Part shown: piece by piece, positions 52,512 through 62,285 of the stretch
How positions within the stretch are numbered: position 1 is the stretch's first letter
Layout of the letters: the number at the start of each line of letters is the position of its first letter
Assembly (NCBI RefSeq): GCF_029382255.1
Contig: NZ_JARLLG010000004.1
Span: 1 to 64,000, forward strand
Source of the DNA: Isoptericola croceus
Lineage (GTDB): Bacteria > Actinomycetota > Actinomycetes > Actinomycetales > Cellulomonadaceae
Length of the DNA stretch: 64,000 bases
Direction: 5' to 3'
Position numbers and translations under genes: made by a program
Notes under the pieces: model-generated
What the model saw: the letters and a program-made list of their open reading frames with translations, nothing else
What the model was told of the DNA's origin: nothing
Databases searched by the model: none

Positions 52512-53815
52512 GCTGTGCTCTCGCTCGCCTCGATGGGTAGCCGTGCTCGGACCGAGAAGCCGCCCTCAGGGGTGGGCCCGGTCTCCAGGGTCCCGTCCAG
52601 GAAGGTCACCCGCTCGCGCATCCCTACGAGGCCGAACCCGGCCGAATGCGGTTCCGGCGAGCTGGTGCCATCGGTGGGCGCGGCATTCGTCACCGTCACG
52701 ACGACCTCAGCATCGTCGGCGCGGACCTCGACCTCGGTGCGACTCCCCGGAGCATGGCGGATCACGTTGCTGAGCGCCTCCTGCGTGACACGGTAGACGG
52801 TCAGCGCCACCGCATAGGGGAGGGCGTCGGGGAGTCCCGACACGGTGAGCGTGACCGGAACTCCGGCGCGCTGGGCAGACTCTGCGAGCAGCTCGAGCTG
52901 CTCGGGCCCCGGCTGCGGGGCACGTTCCCCGCTCTCGTCCTCGGCGCGGAGCACCGCCAGGAGGCGGCGCATCTCGATGAGCGACTCGCGGGCTTGTTCG
53001 CCGATCGAGCGGAACTCCTCGCGCGTCGACTCCTCCAGACCGTTGAGCCGGTACTCGGCGGTCGAAGCCTGGATGGAGATCACCGACATGTGGTGGGCGA
53101 CGACGTCGTGCAGCTCGCGGGCGATGCGAGCCCGCTCCTCGAGGATGTGGCGGCGGGTGCGCTCGGCCGCGGCGACCTCTTCCTCCTGGGCCACGCGGGC
53201 ACGACTCTGACGCCTCAGGCGCACGAGCAGTCCGAGGAGGAGAGCGAATGCGGTGTACGTCGTCGTCAGCGCCACGCTGTCCGCAGCGGGATTGAAGCCG
53301 GGTGGGTAGTAGCCGTCGACCACGCGGATGTTCACCACGCCGATCTCGAACATCCAGTAGGCGCAGATGCCCGCGACGATCGTGGCGAACCACGTGGCGA
53401 TCGACACCCCGACCCGCTTGTCGCGGGCGACCGCGAACTGCACGACCAGGAGCGTGAACAGCAGGGGCGGAGTCACGGGCCACACGCCGTTCCAAACCTG
53501 GGCCGGGCCGACGACGGCGATCGCGAAGGTCGCCATCGCCAGCCCCCACGCCCCGAGCGGTCGGAAGCGAGCCAGCACGATCGCGGCGCTCGACAGGACC
53601 GCCGCGATGCCGCCCCAGTCGGCCAGGCTGCTGCTGGACAGCGTCGTGGCTTGGAGGGGAAGCATCAGCAGGGCGAGCGGCACCGACCCGGGGCCGATGA
53701 ACGCGAGCACGGTGGGCAGGCTCCAGCGCCACGAGCCGTCGCCGACGGGCCCGGTGCTGATCAGGTAGCTCATGACGCGGCGTATCGGACGCCGCCGCGT
53801 CGCCTCGGACTGCAT
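52508..53815 (-). CDS. membrane sensor histidine kinase (NarX/DesK type)
   Basis: A 435-residue kinase with about six hydrophobic segments in residues 25-205 (including VTPPLLFTLLVVQFAVARDK), a coiled linker, phospho-acceptor His in ARIARELHDVVAHHMSVISI, and HATPase_c (VTQEALSNVIRHAPGS; SAGFGLVGMRERV). The external loop around VVNIRVVDGYYPPGFNP may be the sensor. ATAGCGT lies 7 nt before ATG 53815 without a ribosome site, suggesting a leaderless transcript. The DUF998 gene beyond it is a possible target. Confidence 0.9.
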   Translation of the reverse strand: MQSEATRRRPIRRVMSYLISTGPVGDGSWRWSLPTVLAFIGPGSVPLALLMLPLQATTLSSSSLADWGGIAAVLSSAAIVLARFRPLGAWGLAMATFAIAVVGPAQVWNGVWPVTPPLLFTLLVVQFAVARDKRVGVSIATWFATIVAGICAYWMFEIGVVNIRVVDGYYPPGFNPAADSVALTTTYTAFALLLGLLVRLRRQSRARVAQEEEVAAAERTRRHILEERARIARELHDVVAHHMSVISIQASTAEYRLNGLEESTREEFRSIGEQARESLIEMRRLLAVLRAEDESGERAPQPGPEQLELLAESAQRAGVPVTLTVSGLPDALPYAVALTVYRVTQEALSNVIRHAPGSRTEVEVRADDAEVVVTVTNAAPTDGTSSPEPHSAGFGLVGMRERVTFLDGTLETGPTPEGGFSVRARLPIEASESTA

Positions 53816-53959
53816 CGGGCCACGCTATGCCGTGCCAGTTCTCGGTGTCCTCACCCCACGGACCGATCTTCGCGGCGGTGTCTCACCCCTGGGTGTGAGA
53901 GACAGGACCGCTCTAGGGCTTGATGGCATCTGACCTGGGAATACGTAGCTTTCCGAGTC

Positions 53960-54718
53960 ATGAAGAAGACCATGTTCCACTCTCCTGCAGCGGGAGTCGT
54001 GGCCGGTACCGCGATCGTGCTGAGCGTGCTGAGCTTCGTGGTGATCCACGTGACGATGTCGGACACCGTCCACCCCCTGACCGGGACCGTGTCGACGTAT
54101 GCGCTCAGGTTTCCCGGCAACGTCCTGTTCCCGACGGGTGCGATGGGTCTGGCCGTCGCCTGTGCGATCCTCGCGGGGCGAGGCGTCGGTCTGCCTCGAC
54201 AGGAGCCGATCCGCTGGATCCTGGCGGTGACCCCGCTGATGTTGATGGCGACCGCGGTGTTCCGCACGGGTACGCCGCAGACGGGTCTGACGATCGGCGC
54301 GCAGATTCACCGATACTCGGCGGGCGCGGCGTTCATCGCGCTGATCGTGGTCGCCTTGCTGTGCATCCATCGCTCGCGTGGGACGGATGTGCCCATCGGC
54401 GTGCGCCGCATGCTCGGGTGGATCGCGGCACTGAGCCTCCTGACGTTCGCGGTCACGACGGTGAACACGTTCTGGCCCGGGTTCCTCTCGGGCGGAGAAT
54501 GGCGTGGTGTGCCGCAACGAGTGCTGCTGGCCGTGCAGTCGGCGCAAGTGATGGTGCTGCTGGTCAGCTCTCGACGTGACGTCCACGCTGCTGAGGAGGC
54601 CGTCGAGACCGTCAAGCCGGCTGCGGCCTCGCGTGCGGCGACGAGGGGATCTCGTCAGCCGGTCGCTGTGCCGAGCGAGCTGGTCTCGGCTCCGGTGCTG
54701 ACGGGAGCGGGGGCCTGA
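53960..54718 (+). CDS. DUF998 membrane protein
   Basis: A 252-residue protein with about six hydrophobic segments: GVVAGTAIVLSVLSFVVIHV, VLFPTGAMGLAVACAILAG, ILAVTPLMLMATAVFRTG, HRYSAGAAFIALIVVALLCI and IAALSLLTFAVTTVN. FRTG and the IHRYSAG segment are typical of DUF998. The tail is basic and Ala-rich. It diverges from the histidine kinase, so it may be its target. Function unknown. Confidence 0.8.
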   Translation: MKKTMFHSPAAGVVAGTAIVLSVLSFVVIHVTMSDTVHPLTGTVSTYALRFPGNVLFPTGAMGLAVACAILAGRGVGLPRQEPIRWILAVTPLMLMATAVFRTGTPQTGLTIGAQIHRYSAGAAFIALIVVALLCIHRSRGTDVPIGVRRMLGWIAALSLLTFAVTTVNTFWPGFLSGGEWRGVPQRVLLAVQSAQVMVLLVSSRRDVHAAEEAVETVKPAAASRAATRGSRQPVAVPSELVSAPVLTGAGA

Positions 54719-55373
54719 GCGGGGGCTGGCAACGCCCCACTGCAGCACCTCAGAAAGAGGCCGGGATCCTCACGCCGTTCCCGGCTCCGAGCCTCGACCC
54801 GTCCGGGAGACCGAGGAGTCGGCGGTCCATGTCCTCGCCTGGTCTCACTGGCGACGACGACACCAGGCCCGAGCCCGCACCGCGCACCATCATCGACGCA
54901 TCACTGCAGGTCAGGGTCACGATCTACGGGTGTAGTACGAGCCGGCCACCCGGGCAGGATCAGGGGTCCTGAATGGCCCCGCGAACTTGCCGTTTCTCAG
55001 CGGCAGTTGTTCCGGTTCGCACGTGCAGCGATCAGGAGGGGAGTGCGGGCGGTGAGGGATGGCCGGGTGCTGAGCTCGCCCTTGGGGCGGTTGTTCGTCA
55101 GCGAGGTGGCGAGCTCGTCTGAGGTGCTCGACGTGGCCGTCGGGGACGCTTTGAGCGTTGCGCTGGGGTGTGCTGTGCAGTCGCTGTTCGACGTCGGAGA
55201 GCACCCAGCGTTTGTCCGTGTAGGACTTGGCGCCGTAGCTACCGTTGACGACCTTCATGCGGTCCGAGCCAAAGGACTGCCGTCGCGCCGATCACCTCAT
55301 CCGGCCTGGTGAAAACACCTCTCGGTCTGGGCGCGTCGGACCTCGGATTTCAACGCTACAGGGAGACGAATCT
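54719..55373. other. 655-bp region without a confident gene; possible decayed coding DNA
   Basis: On the minus strand, 54917-55258 is open and begins MKVVNGSYGAKSYTDKRWVL, whose first 30 codons look coding. In the neighbouring minus frame, 55010-55140 reads TSDELATSLTNNRPKGELST and LTARTPLLIAARANRNNC before a stop, which also looks protein-like. A frameshift joining the two would suggest a decayed gene, but I cannot identify a family. No tRNA or clear dyad apart from GGTG-AAAA-CACC near 55308-55320. Confidence 0.4.
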
Positions 55374-56138
55374 TCAAGGACTCATGACGGTCGCCCGGCC
55401 CGGGTGCAGAACCAGCGTGACGAACCCGAGACCGCCACGGTACCCCTGGAGCCAGCCGTTGCGGTGCTTCTCGACCTCGGAGAGCACCTCACGCGCCTCA
55501 GGGTGGTCCGGGTTCTCGACCGCCCAGCGAGCGGGTGCCCCCGTCCACGCCCACTCGTAGTCGTCCCACTCCTCCTGAGTGCTGACGTGCCCGTGCACCG
55601 TCGCCCACCCGTGCCGCGTCACGAGGTCGACGGTGCCGCGCAGGTCGAGGTACTCGTCCGCCGAGAGGCCACCGAGGCCGTCGAGGACGGCCGCTGTCGG
55701 AGGCGCAGGCCAGAAACAGTCACCGAGCAGTAGCAGACCGTCGGCGGCGAGGTGGCCGCGCGCGGCCTCGAGCGTGGGTCCGAGGCCCCCGAACGCGTAC
55801 GCCGCGCCCACGCTGAGCACCGCGTCGAACGGCGTCTCGCTCACGTACTCCCGGACGTCGCCCTGAACCAGCGTCAGCCGGTCCGCCACGCCCGCGGCAG
55901 CAGCCTTGGCCAGCGTCTCCTCGAACCCGACGTCGGACGCGTCCACCCCCACCGCGGTGACACCGGGTTCCCGGCCCAGCGCCCGCAGCAGCCACGTGCC
56001 GTCACCGCACCCGAGGTCGAGGACGCTCCGTCGGCCGCCCGTCGTCCGGTCGAGCAGGCCTTCGACGCGGGCATCGCTCAGCGGCGACGCGATCGGGTGC
56101 TCGGAGTGCGCCAGGCGCATGAGTGTGGATCGTTCCAT
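55374..56138 (-). CDS. class I SAM-dependent methyltransferase
   Basis: A 254-residue methyltransferase. Motif I is VLDLGCGDGTWLLRALG, the acidic strand is VTAVGVDASDVGFEETL, motif II region is LTLVQGDVREYVSETPFD, then AVLSVGAAYAFGG and LLLLGDCFWPAPP. The wording (GGLGPTLEAARGHLAADG; RTVDLVTRHGW type) fits a small-molecule methyltransferase family common in actinobacteria. Substrate unknown. The ATG lies after a GGAGATGG-type site. Confidence 0.88.
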   Translation of the reverse strand: MERSTLMRLAHSEHPIASPLSDARVEGLLDRTTGGRRSVLDLGCGDGTWLLRALGREPGVTAVGVDASDVGFEETLAKAAAAGVADRLTLVQGDVREYVSETPFDAVLSVGAAYAFGGLGPTLEAARGHLAADGLLLLGDCFWPAPPTAAVLDGLGGLSADEYLDLRGTVDLVTRHGWATVHGHVSTQEEWDDYEWAWTGAPARWAVENPDHPEAREVLSEVEKHRNGWLQGYRGGLGFVTLVLHPGRATVMSP

Positions 56139-56275
56139 CTCCGGACCCTATGCGAGGAGCAACGGTCGGGACATGAATTTCTCCCCCGACGTTCGCCGTC
56201 GACGAGCGAGGTGTTCTCACCAGGCCGGGTCGAGTGTGAGCCGTCGACTTCGGAGACCCGCCGGGTCTAAGAATT

Positions 56276-56307
56276 TCTCGGCCACGTGCGGCTTCTCTTG
56301 GCCGAGA
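56276..56307. terminator. hairpin downstream of the nucleotidyltransferase gene
   Basis: TCTCGGCC (56276-56283) pairs with GGCCGAGA (56300-56307) just past the stop of the minus-strand gene. On that strand it is followed by AATTCTTAG, giving it some terminator character. Confidence 0.45.
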
Positions 56308-56308
56308 C

Positions 56309-57091
56309 TTACTGCGTCGAGCGGATGGGTGTTTGGATATCGGAGCCGCTTGTCTCCGCCGCCGCAGCTGAGGTTGCCGGGAGTTCGGCCACGACTGGTG
56401 CCTGACGCCGGTACCCCTCGAACATCGGTCCTCCCGCGGCGTCCAGCGTTGCCCGTGTCACTGCCTCTAGCGCCCGGTGGTCCTGCCGCGCGGCGAGCCA
56501 CCGGTCCGCGAACCCGGGATCCCAGGCGCGCAGCTCGCGCAACAGCCACTTGCCGCCCCCGTCCCACTGTCCGGCGGCTGCCAGGGCAAGGTGTCCGACC
56601 CGCTCCCACAGCACCGCCCGCACCACCTCCGCCTCGCCGCTGTCGCGCGCGTGCGCGAGGTCGTCCAACAGGTCCGTCACGCCATAGCGCGCATCCTCCA
56701 GGTCCGACGCCGAAGCCGGGCCGGGGCCCGCGTCCACCGATGCGCGGCATTCCCGCTGCAACCCGTCGGCCGCACCGACGGGGCCCGCGACCGGTAGGCC
56801 GGTCGCGATCATCCGCGCCAGCGTCGGCTTCCTGCGTGTCGTCTCCTGCGCGATGAACCAGCGGTGGCCTGCCTCAGTGTTCACGAACAGTTCGACCGGC
56901 CAGTCCTGCCAGCGCACCGAGTCGCGGTGCCCCACGGATTCGTCGGGCACGCAGACGACGATGTCCAGGTCCGACCCCGCCGTCCGGGATCCCGGATAGA
57001 GCACGCTGCCGGTCAGGAGTGCCCAACGAGCCTCCGGGTATCGGTCAGCGACGAGGGAGGTGGCATCGGCTATCGGGTCCATGCCCGCCAT
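56309..57091 (-). CDS. nucleotidyltransferase-domain (aminoglycoside adenylyltransferase-like) protein
   Basis: A 260-residue protein. The nucleotidyltransferase core is ALLTGSVLYPGSRTAGSDLD with IVVCVP (G-S-x12-D-x-D), followed by WPVELFVNTEAGHRWFIAQE, resembling small adenylyltransferases. A helical C-terminal half (HARDSGEAEVVRAVLWERVG) matches the substrate domain of this superfamily. ATG at 57091 or 57082 are both possible; neither has a good ribosome site. It borders an IS256-type relic, so horizontal acquisition is possible. It could modify an antibiotic or a cellular metabolite; no resistance claim is justified from sequence alone. Confidence 0.75.
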   Translation of the reverse strand: MAGMDPIADATSLVADRYPEARWALLTGSVLYPGSRTAGSDLDIVVCVPDESVGHRDSVRWQDWPVELFVNTEAGHRWFIAQETTRRKPTLARMIATGLPVAGPVGAADGLQRECRASVDAGPGPASASDLEDARYGVTDLLDDLAHARDSGEAEVVRAVLWERVGHLALAAAGQWDGGGKWLLRELRAWDPGFADRWLAARQDHRALEAVTRATLDAAGGPMFEGYRRQAPVVAELPATSAAAAETSGSDIQTPIRSTQ

Positions 57092-57117
57092 TCTTGTGCA
57101 GCGCCGCGTCTGCAGTC

Positions 57118-57345
57118 GCCGGGCCGCGATCGTCCGACTGGTCGGGGCCGTGCTGGCCGAGCAGACCGACGAATGGGCCGAAGGCGCCGCTACCCCGGCC
57201 TCGAGGTCCTCGCCCTTGCTTCCGCCTCACCCCGGTCACCGAGCCTGAAGAGGAGGTGGACACCGTCCTCGTCCTCGAACTCAGCGCCTGATATCACCAG
57301 GATCGCCGAGCGCTACACCACTACCGGGGACTTGACCGCGGCTGG
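57118..57345 (+). mobile_element. IS256-family (mutator) transposase 3' relic
   Basis: The plus strand encodes IVRLVGAVLAEQTDEWAEG, then after a one-base slip RRYPGLEVLA, and after a second slip LTPVTEPEEEVDTVLVLELS ending at TGA 57289-57291. This is the usual C-terminus of IS256-type transposases (VGAVLAEQxDEWAExRRY-GLEVLA). Downstream, CTACACCACTACCGGGGACT (57312-57331) resembles the terminal sequence of such elements. The 5' part is missing. Two frameshifts show it is dead. Confidence 0.78.
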
Positions 57346-57449
57346 GGCGCCTGACTCCGTCAGGTGCCCCACGGTTCCGTGCCGGTGACACAGTTCGCTC
57401 ACAGCGAACAGAGCGCCCCGCCTGCGGGAATATCACCCACCCGCACAAG

Positions 57450-57531
57450 GTTGAGCCATGCAGACTCAACTTTGACGGCCCGAGTTGGACACCTGCCTCG
57501 CCGCGTCCTAAGTTGAGTGCAGACGACTCAA
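57450..57531 (+). promoter_or_regulatory. two HAIR operators (HspR) and the dnaK promoter
   Basis: HAIR 1: TTGAGC-CATGCAG-ACTCAA (57451-57469). HAIR 2: TTGAGT-GCAGACG-ACTCAA (57513-57531), a perfect inner match to the CTTGAGT-N7-ACTCAAG consensus. Between them, TTGGAC (57485-57490) and TAAGTT (57509-57514) with 18-bp spacing form a good promoter, so HspR bound at site 2 would cover the -10 box. The operon's last gene encodes HspR, closing the feedback loop. Confidence 0.95.
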
Positions 57532-57559
57532 TCCCCCGTCACGAAGGAGAGCAACCACC

Positions 57560-59442
<1,883 letters not shown>

Positions 59443-59446
<4 letters not shown>

Positions 59447-60114
59447 CGTCCGACGAGACGCAGGGCACCCCCGAGCAGCCGGAGGACGGCGGCTCGGGGG
59501 ACACCCCCTTCCAGTTCACGGACAAGCGCAAGGTCGACCCGACCTCGGGCCAGAAGCGTCCGGAGGCATCGCCGTCGGGCACCTCGGAGGGCACGGGCGA
59601 GGCCGGCGGAGCTGCCGACGGCGGGACGAGCGACCCGCTCGAGGCGCTCGACTTCGAGCCCTCCGGCGAGGCGGTCGAGGACTCCGAGCTGCTGCAGGCC
59701 AAGGCCCAGGCGGCGGAGAACCTGGACGCGCTCCAGCGTGAGCGCGCGAGCTTCACCAACTACCGCAACCGGGCGCTGCGCGACCAGGAGGCTGCGCGGA
59801 CGCAGGGCACGCAGGACGTGCTCGCGGCGCTCCTGCCGGTGCTGGACGACATCGAGCGTGCCAAGCAGCACGCCGAGCTGTCCGGCCCGATGGCGGCCAT
59901 CGCGGAGAAGCTCGACGCGTCGCTGGCGAAGTTCGGCATCGAGCGGTTCGGCCGGGTGGGGGAGGAGTTCGACCCCACCGTGCACGAGGCGCTCATGCAC
60001 AACACGGACGCCGAGGCCGAGGCCACCACGGTCAACCTGGTGGTCGAGCCGGGCTACCGCATCGGTGAGAGGGTGGTCCGCGCCGCCCGCGTGGGCGTCG
60101 TCGGCCCCGAGTGA
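59443..60114 (+). CDS. grpE: nucleotide exchange factor GrpE
   Basis: A 223-residue GrpE. A disordered Gly/Asp/Glu-rich N-terminus of about 80 residues leads to the coiled coil ([20 protein letters not shown] and [20 protein letters not shown]) and the beta-wing domain ([38 protein letters not shown]). GTG 59443 overlaps the dnaK stop (GTGA). It drives ADP release from DnaK. The N-terminal extension is long, as in other actinobacteria. Confidence 0.96.
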
Positions 60115-60116
60115 TG

Positions 60117-60189
60117 GTTGTGGGCGCGATTTCTGGGATCTGGTACCCGCCTAAAGTGGACAGAACGGGCCAGAAATCGCGCCCACAAC
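60117..60189. repeat. perfect 20-bp inverted repeat between grpE and dnaJ
   Basis: Bases 60117-60136 (GTTGTGGGCGCGATTTCTGG) are the exact reverse complement of 60170-60189, around a 33-nt loop. The repeat starts 3 bp after the grpE stop and ends 29 bp before the dnaJ start, inside the heat-shock operon. It has no T tract, so it is not a standard terminator. It could be an RNA hairpin that tunes dnaJ expression, or a small palindromic mobile repeat. Confidence 0.9.
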
Positions 60190-60217
60190 GCCGAAGCAGG
60201 GAAGGAGAAGGGACGCC

Positions 60218-61216
60218 GTGACCGGTCAGGACTGGATCGAGAAGGACTTCTACGCCGCGCTCGGCGTTCCCAAGGACGCCGATCAGGCGACCATCAAGAA
60301 GGCGTACCGCAAGCTGGCCCGTCAGTACCACCCGGACCAGAACCCGGGCAACGCCGCGGCCGAGGCCCGTTTCAAGGAGATCGGCGAGGCGTACTCCGTG
60401 CTGTCCGACACCGAGCAGCGCCAGCAGTACGACGCGGTCCGGTCGATGGCGGGCGGCGGCGCGCGCTTCGCCGCGGGCCCGGGCGGTGCGTCCGGCGGGT
60501 TCGAGGACGTCTTCAGCTCGATGTTCGGCAGCGGGCACTCCGGCGCGCGCCCGGGAGCCGGGCCGCAGTACCAGACCGGTGGCGCCGGGTTCGAGGACAT
60601 CCTCGGTTCGATGTTCGGCGGCGGCATGGGTGGCGGCCGGCCTGCCGGGTTCGGCGGACCGCAGCAGCGCAAGGGGCCCGACGTCGAGACGCGCGCCACG
60701 CTGCCGTTCCGTGCGGCGGTGGAGGGCACCACGGTCGAGCTGACCGTCGACGGCAGGAAGATCACGGCACGCATCCCGGCCGGTGTGCACGACGGGCAGA
60801 AGATCCGCCTGCGCGGCAAGGGGCGACCCGGCGCCGCCGGCGGCCCGGCGGGCGACCTGCTCATCGCTGTGCACGTCAGCGAACACCCGGTGTTCTCGAT
60901 CGACGGCGCGAACCTGCGCATGACCCTGCCGGTCACGTTTGCGGAGGCGACGCTCGGCACCACGGTCGAGGTGCCGACCCTCTCCGGGGAGAAGGTGCGG
61001 CTCAAGGTGCCCGCCGGGACGCCGTCGGGCCGGGTGCTGCGGGTCAAGGGGCGCGGCGTCGCGACGGCGAAGCGTACCGGCGACCTGCTCGTCACCGTCC
61101 AGGTGGTGGTGCCGCAGAAGCTGAGCCGGGCAGCCAAGAAGGCGCTGGAGGACTTCGCGGCGGAGGCCGACGGCGAGGACGTGCGGGCCGAGCTGGCGGC
61201 CAAGGCCACGCAGTAG
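60218..61216 (+). CDS. dnaJ: DnaJ/CbpA-type co-chaperone without zinc finger
   Basis: A 332-residue J protein. The J domain (residues 6-70) has the HPD triad in KLARQYHPDQNPGNAAAEAR. A Gly/Phe-rich region with two similar repeats (GGFEDVFSSMFGSG; GAGFEDILGSMFGGG) follows, then the C-terminal substrate domains (LPFRAAVEGTTVELTVDGRK; FAEATLGTTVEVPTLSGEKV). The four CxxCxGxG zinc motifs of classical DnaJ are absent, so it is a class B or CbpA-type protein. GTG 60218 has GGAGAAGGG ahead. It sits in the dnaK operon and stimulates DnaK ATPase. Confidence 0.95.
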   Translation: MTGQDWIEKDFYAALGVPKDADQATIKKAYRKLARQYHPDQNPGNAAAEARFKEIGEAYSVLSDTEQRQQYDAVRSMAGGGARFAAGPGGASGGFEDVFSSMFGSGHSGARPGAGPQYQTGGAGFEDILGSMFGGGMGGGRPAGFGGPQQRKGPDVETRATLPFRAAVEGTTVELTVDGRKITARIPAGVHDGQKIRLRGKGRPGAAGGPAGDLLIAVHVSEHPVFSIDGANLRMTLPVTFAEATLGTTVEVPTLSGEKVRLKVPAGTPSGRVLRVKGRGVATAKRTGDLLVTVQVVVPQKLSRAAKKALEDFAAEADGEDVRAELAAKATQ

Positions 61217-61259
61217 GGTCGGACACACCGGACTCGGTCGAGGAGCGAAGGAGGGCGAC

Positions 61260-61712
61260 GTGGTCACCGACGACGCACCCGTGCTCACGGTCTCGCAGGC
61301 CGCGCAGCTGACCGATATGCACCCGCAGACCCTGCGGCAGTACGACCGCCTCGGGCTCGTCGTGCCACGGCGCACCCGTGGTCGCGGACGGCGGTACTCC
61401 CGCCGTGACGTCGCCCGGCTGCTCGAGGTGCAGCACCTGGCGCAGGACGAGGGGATCAACCTCGCCGGGGTCAAGCGGATCCTCGATCTCGAGCAGCACG
61501 TCTCCGTCCTCGAGCACCGGCTGCACGAGCTGGCGAGCCTGCTGGCCGAGCGGGAGCGGGCGGACGGCCGCGTCTTCGCGGCGGGCACCCGCGGTGACGT
61601 CGTGGCGGTGCCCCGCGGGCAGCGGGTGCGGCGCACCGAGCTGTACGTCGAGGCCAGGCGCGAGCAGGGCGGGGCGATGGTGCTGTGGCGCCCGCCGCCG
61701 CACCGTGACTGA
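61260..61712 (+). CDS. hspR: heat shock repressor HspR (MerR family)
   Basis: A 150-residue MerR-type protein: VLTVSQAAQLTDMHPQTLRQ, YDRLGLVVPRRTRGRGRRYS and RRDVARLLEVQHLAQDEGIN, the HspR N-terminus, then the coiled region DLEQHVSVLEHRLHELASLL. GAAGGAGGG lies 4 nt before GTG 61260. HspR represses its own operon through HAIR sites with DnaK as corepressor. The tail (VLWRPPPHRD) is short, as in other actinobacterial HspR. Confidence 0.97.
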   Translation: MVTDDAPVLTVSQAAQLTDMHPQTLRQYDRLGLVVPRRTRGRGRRYSRRDVARLLEVQHLAQDEGINLAGVKRILDLEQHVSVLEHRLHELASLLAERERADGRVFAAGTRGDVVAVPRGQRVRRTELYVEARREQGGAMVLWRPPPHRD

Positions 61713-61780
61713 CGCCCTCGCCGGGCGACCCGCCCGTCGGCTAATTTCCGGAACGACATTCTTTCGTTAATGAATTGTTC

Positions 61781-61799
61781 TCTGGTAAGGCTTTCCTTA
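61781..61799. promoter_or_regulatory. DtxR/IdeR-like iron box
   Basis: TCTGGTAAGGCTTTCCTTA matches the DtxR/IdeR consensus TTAGGTTAGGCTAACCTAA at 13 of 19 positions, and contains the dyad GTAAGG-CTTT-CCTTAC (61785-61800). It lies in an AT-rich stretch 96 bp before the DUF1540 gene. Confidence 0.5.
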
Positions 61800-61894
61800 C
61801 TCGAATGGGAATGTCGCACCTTCCTGTGCAGGAATCGAAATCGCGCCTATGATCGAGAGATATCGGCGACGAGACCTGACACGAGGAGCGGATC

Positions 61895-62203
61895 ATGACC
61901 ACCCTGATGGAGATGCCCGAGGTCACCAGCTGTACCGTGGACGGCTGCAGCTACAACCACGACCACGACTGCCACGCGGGTGCCGTGACCATCGCCGGGG
62001 TGCCCGGGGACGCGTCCTGCGCCACGTTCATCCCGCTCAGCACCAAGGGCGGGCTCGACAAGGTCGTCGCGCACGTCGGTGCGTGCCAGCGCACGGACTG
62101 CGTCCACAACGAGGACCTGGAGTGCGCGGCCAGCGCGATCCGCGTCGGTGCCGGACCGCAGGAACCCCACCACGCCGACTGCCTCACCTTCACCACCGAG
62201 TGA
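61895..62203 (+). CDS. DUF1540 tandem Cys-rich small protein
   Basis: A 102-residue protein with two DUF1540 repeats. Repeat 1 is CTVDGCSYNHDHDCHAGAVT ending ASCATF; repeat 2 is CQRTDCVHNEDLECAASAIR ending ADCLTF. Each repeat has four Cys positioned like a metal site. GAGGAGCG lies just before the ATG. The upstream AT-rich region holds an IdeR-like box, suggesting iron-linked expression. The function is unknown; metal buffering is a guess. Confidence 0.85.
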   Translation: MTTLMEMPEVTSCTVDGCSYNHDHDCHAGAVTIAGVPGDASCATFIPLSTKGGLDKVVAHVGACQRTDCVHNEDLECAASAIRVGAGPQEPHHADCLTFTTE

Positions 62204-62218
62204 CAGACGATCCACGAC

Positions 62219-62250
62219 AAAGGCCTCGGACGGCGGCGTCCGAGGCCTTT
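62219..62250. terminator. bidirectional rho-independent terminator
   Basis: AAAGGCCTCGGAC (62219-62231) pairs perfectly with GTCCGAGGCCTTT (62238-62250) around GGCGGC. With A and T flanks on both sides, it can end both the DUF1540 and the convergent minus-strand transcripts. Confidence 0.93.
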
Positions 62251-62285
62251 GTGCTTCGCTGGTGGGCTCTGGCGACCTCCGTGGC

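Noticed and set aside
56309-57091. Calling the nucleotidyltransferase an aminoglycoside-resistance gene
   Set aside because: The fold matches, but the superfamily includes many enzymes with other substrates, and no resistance-specific motif is certain.
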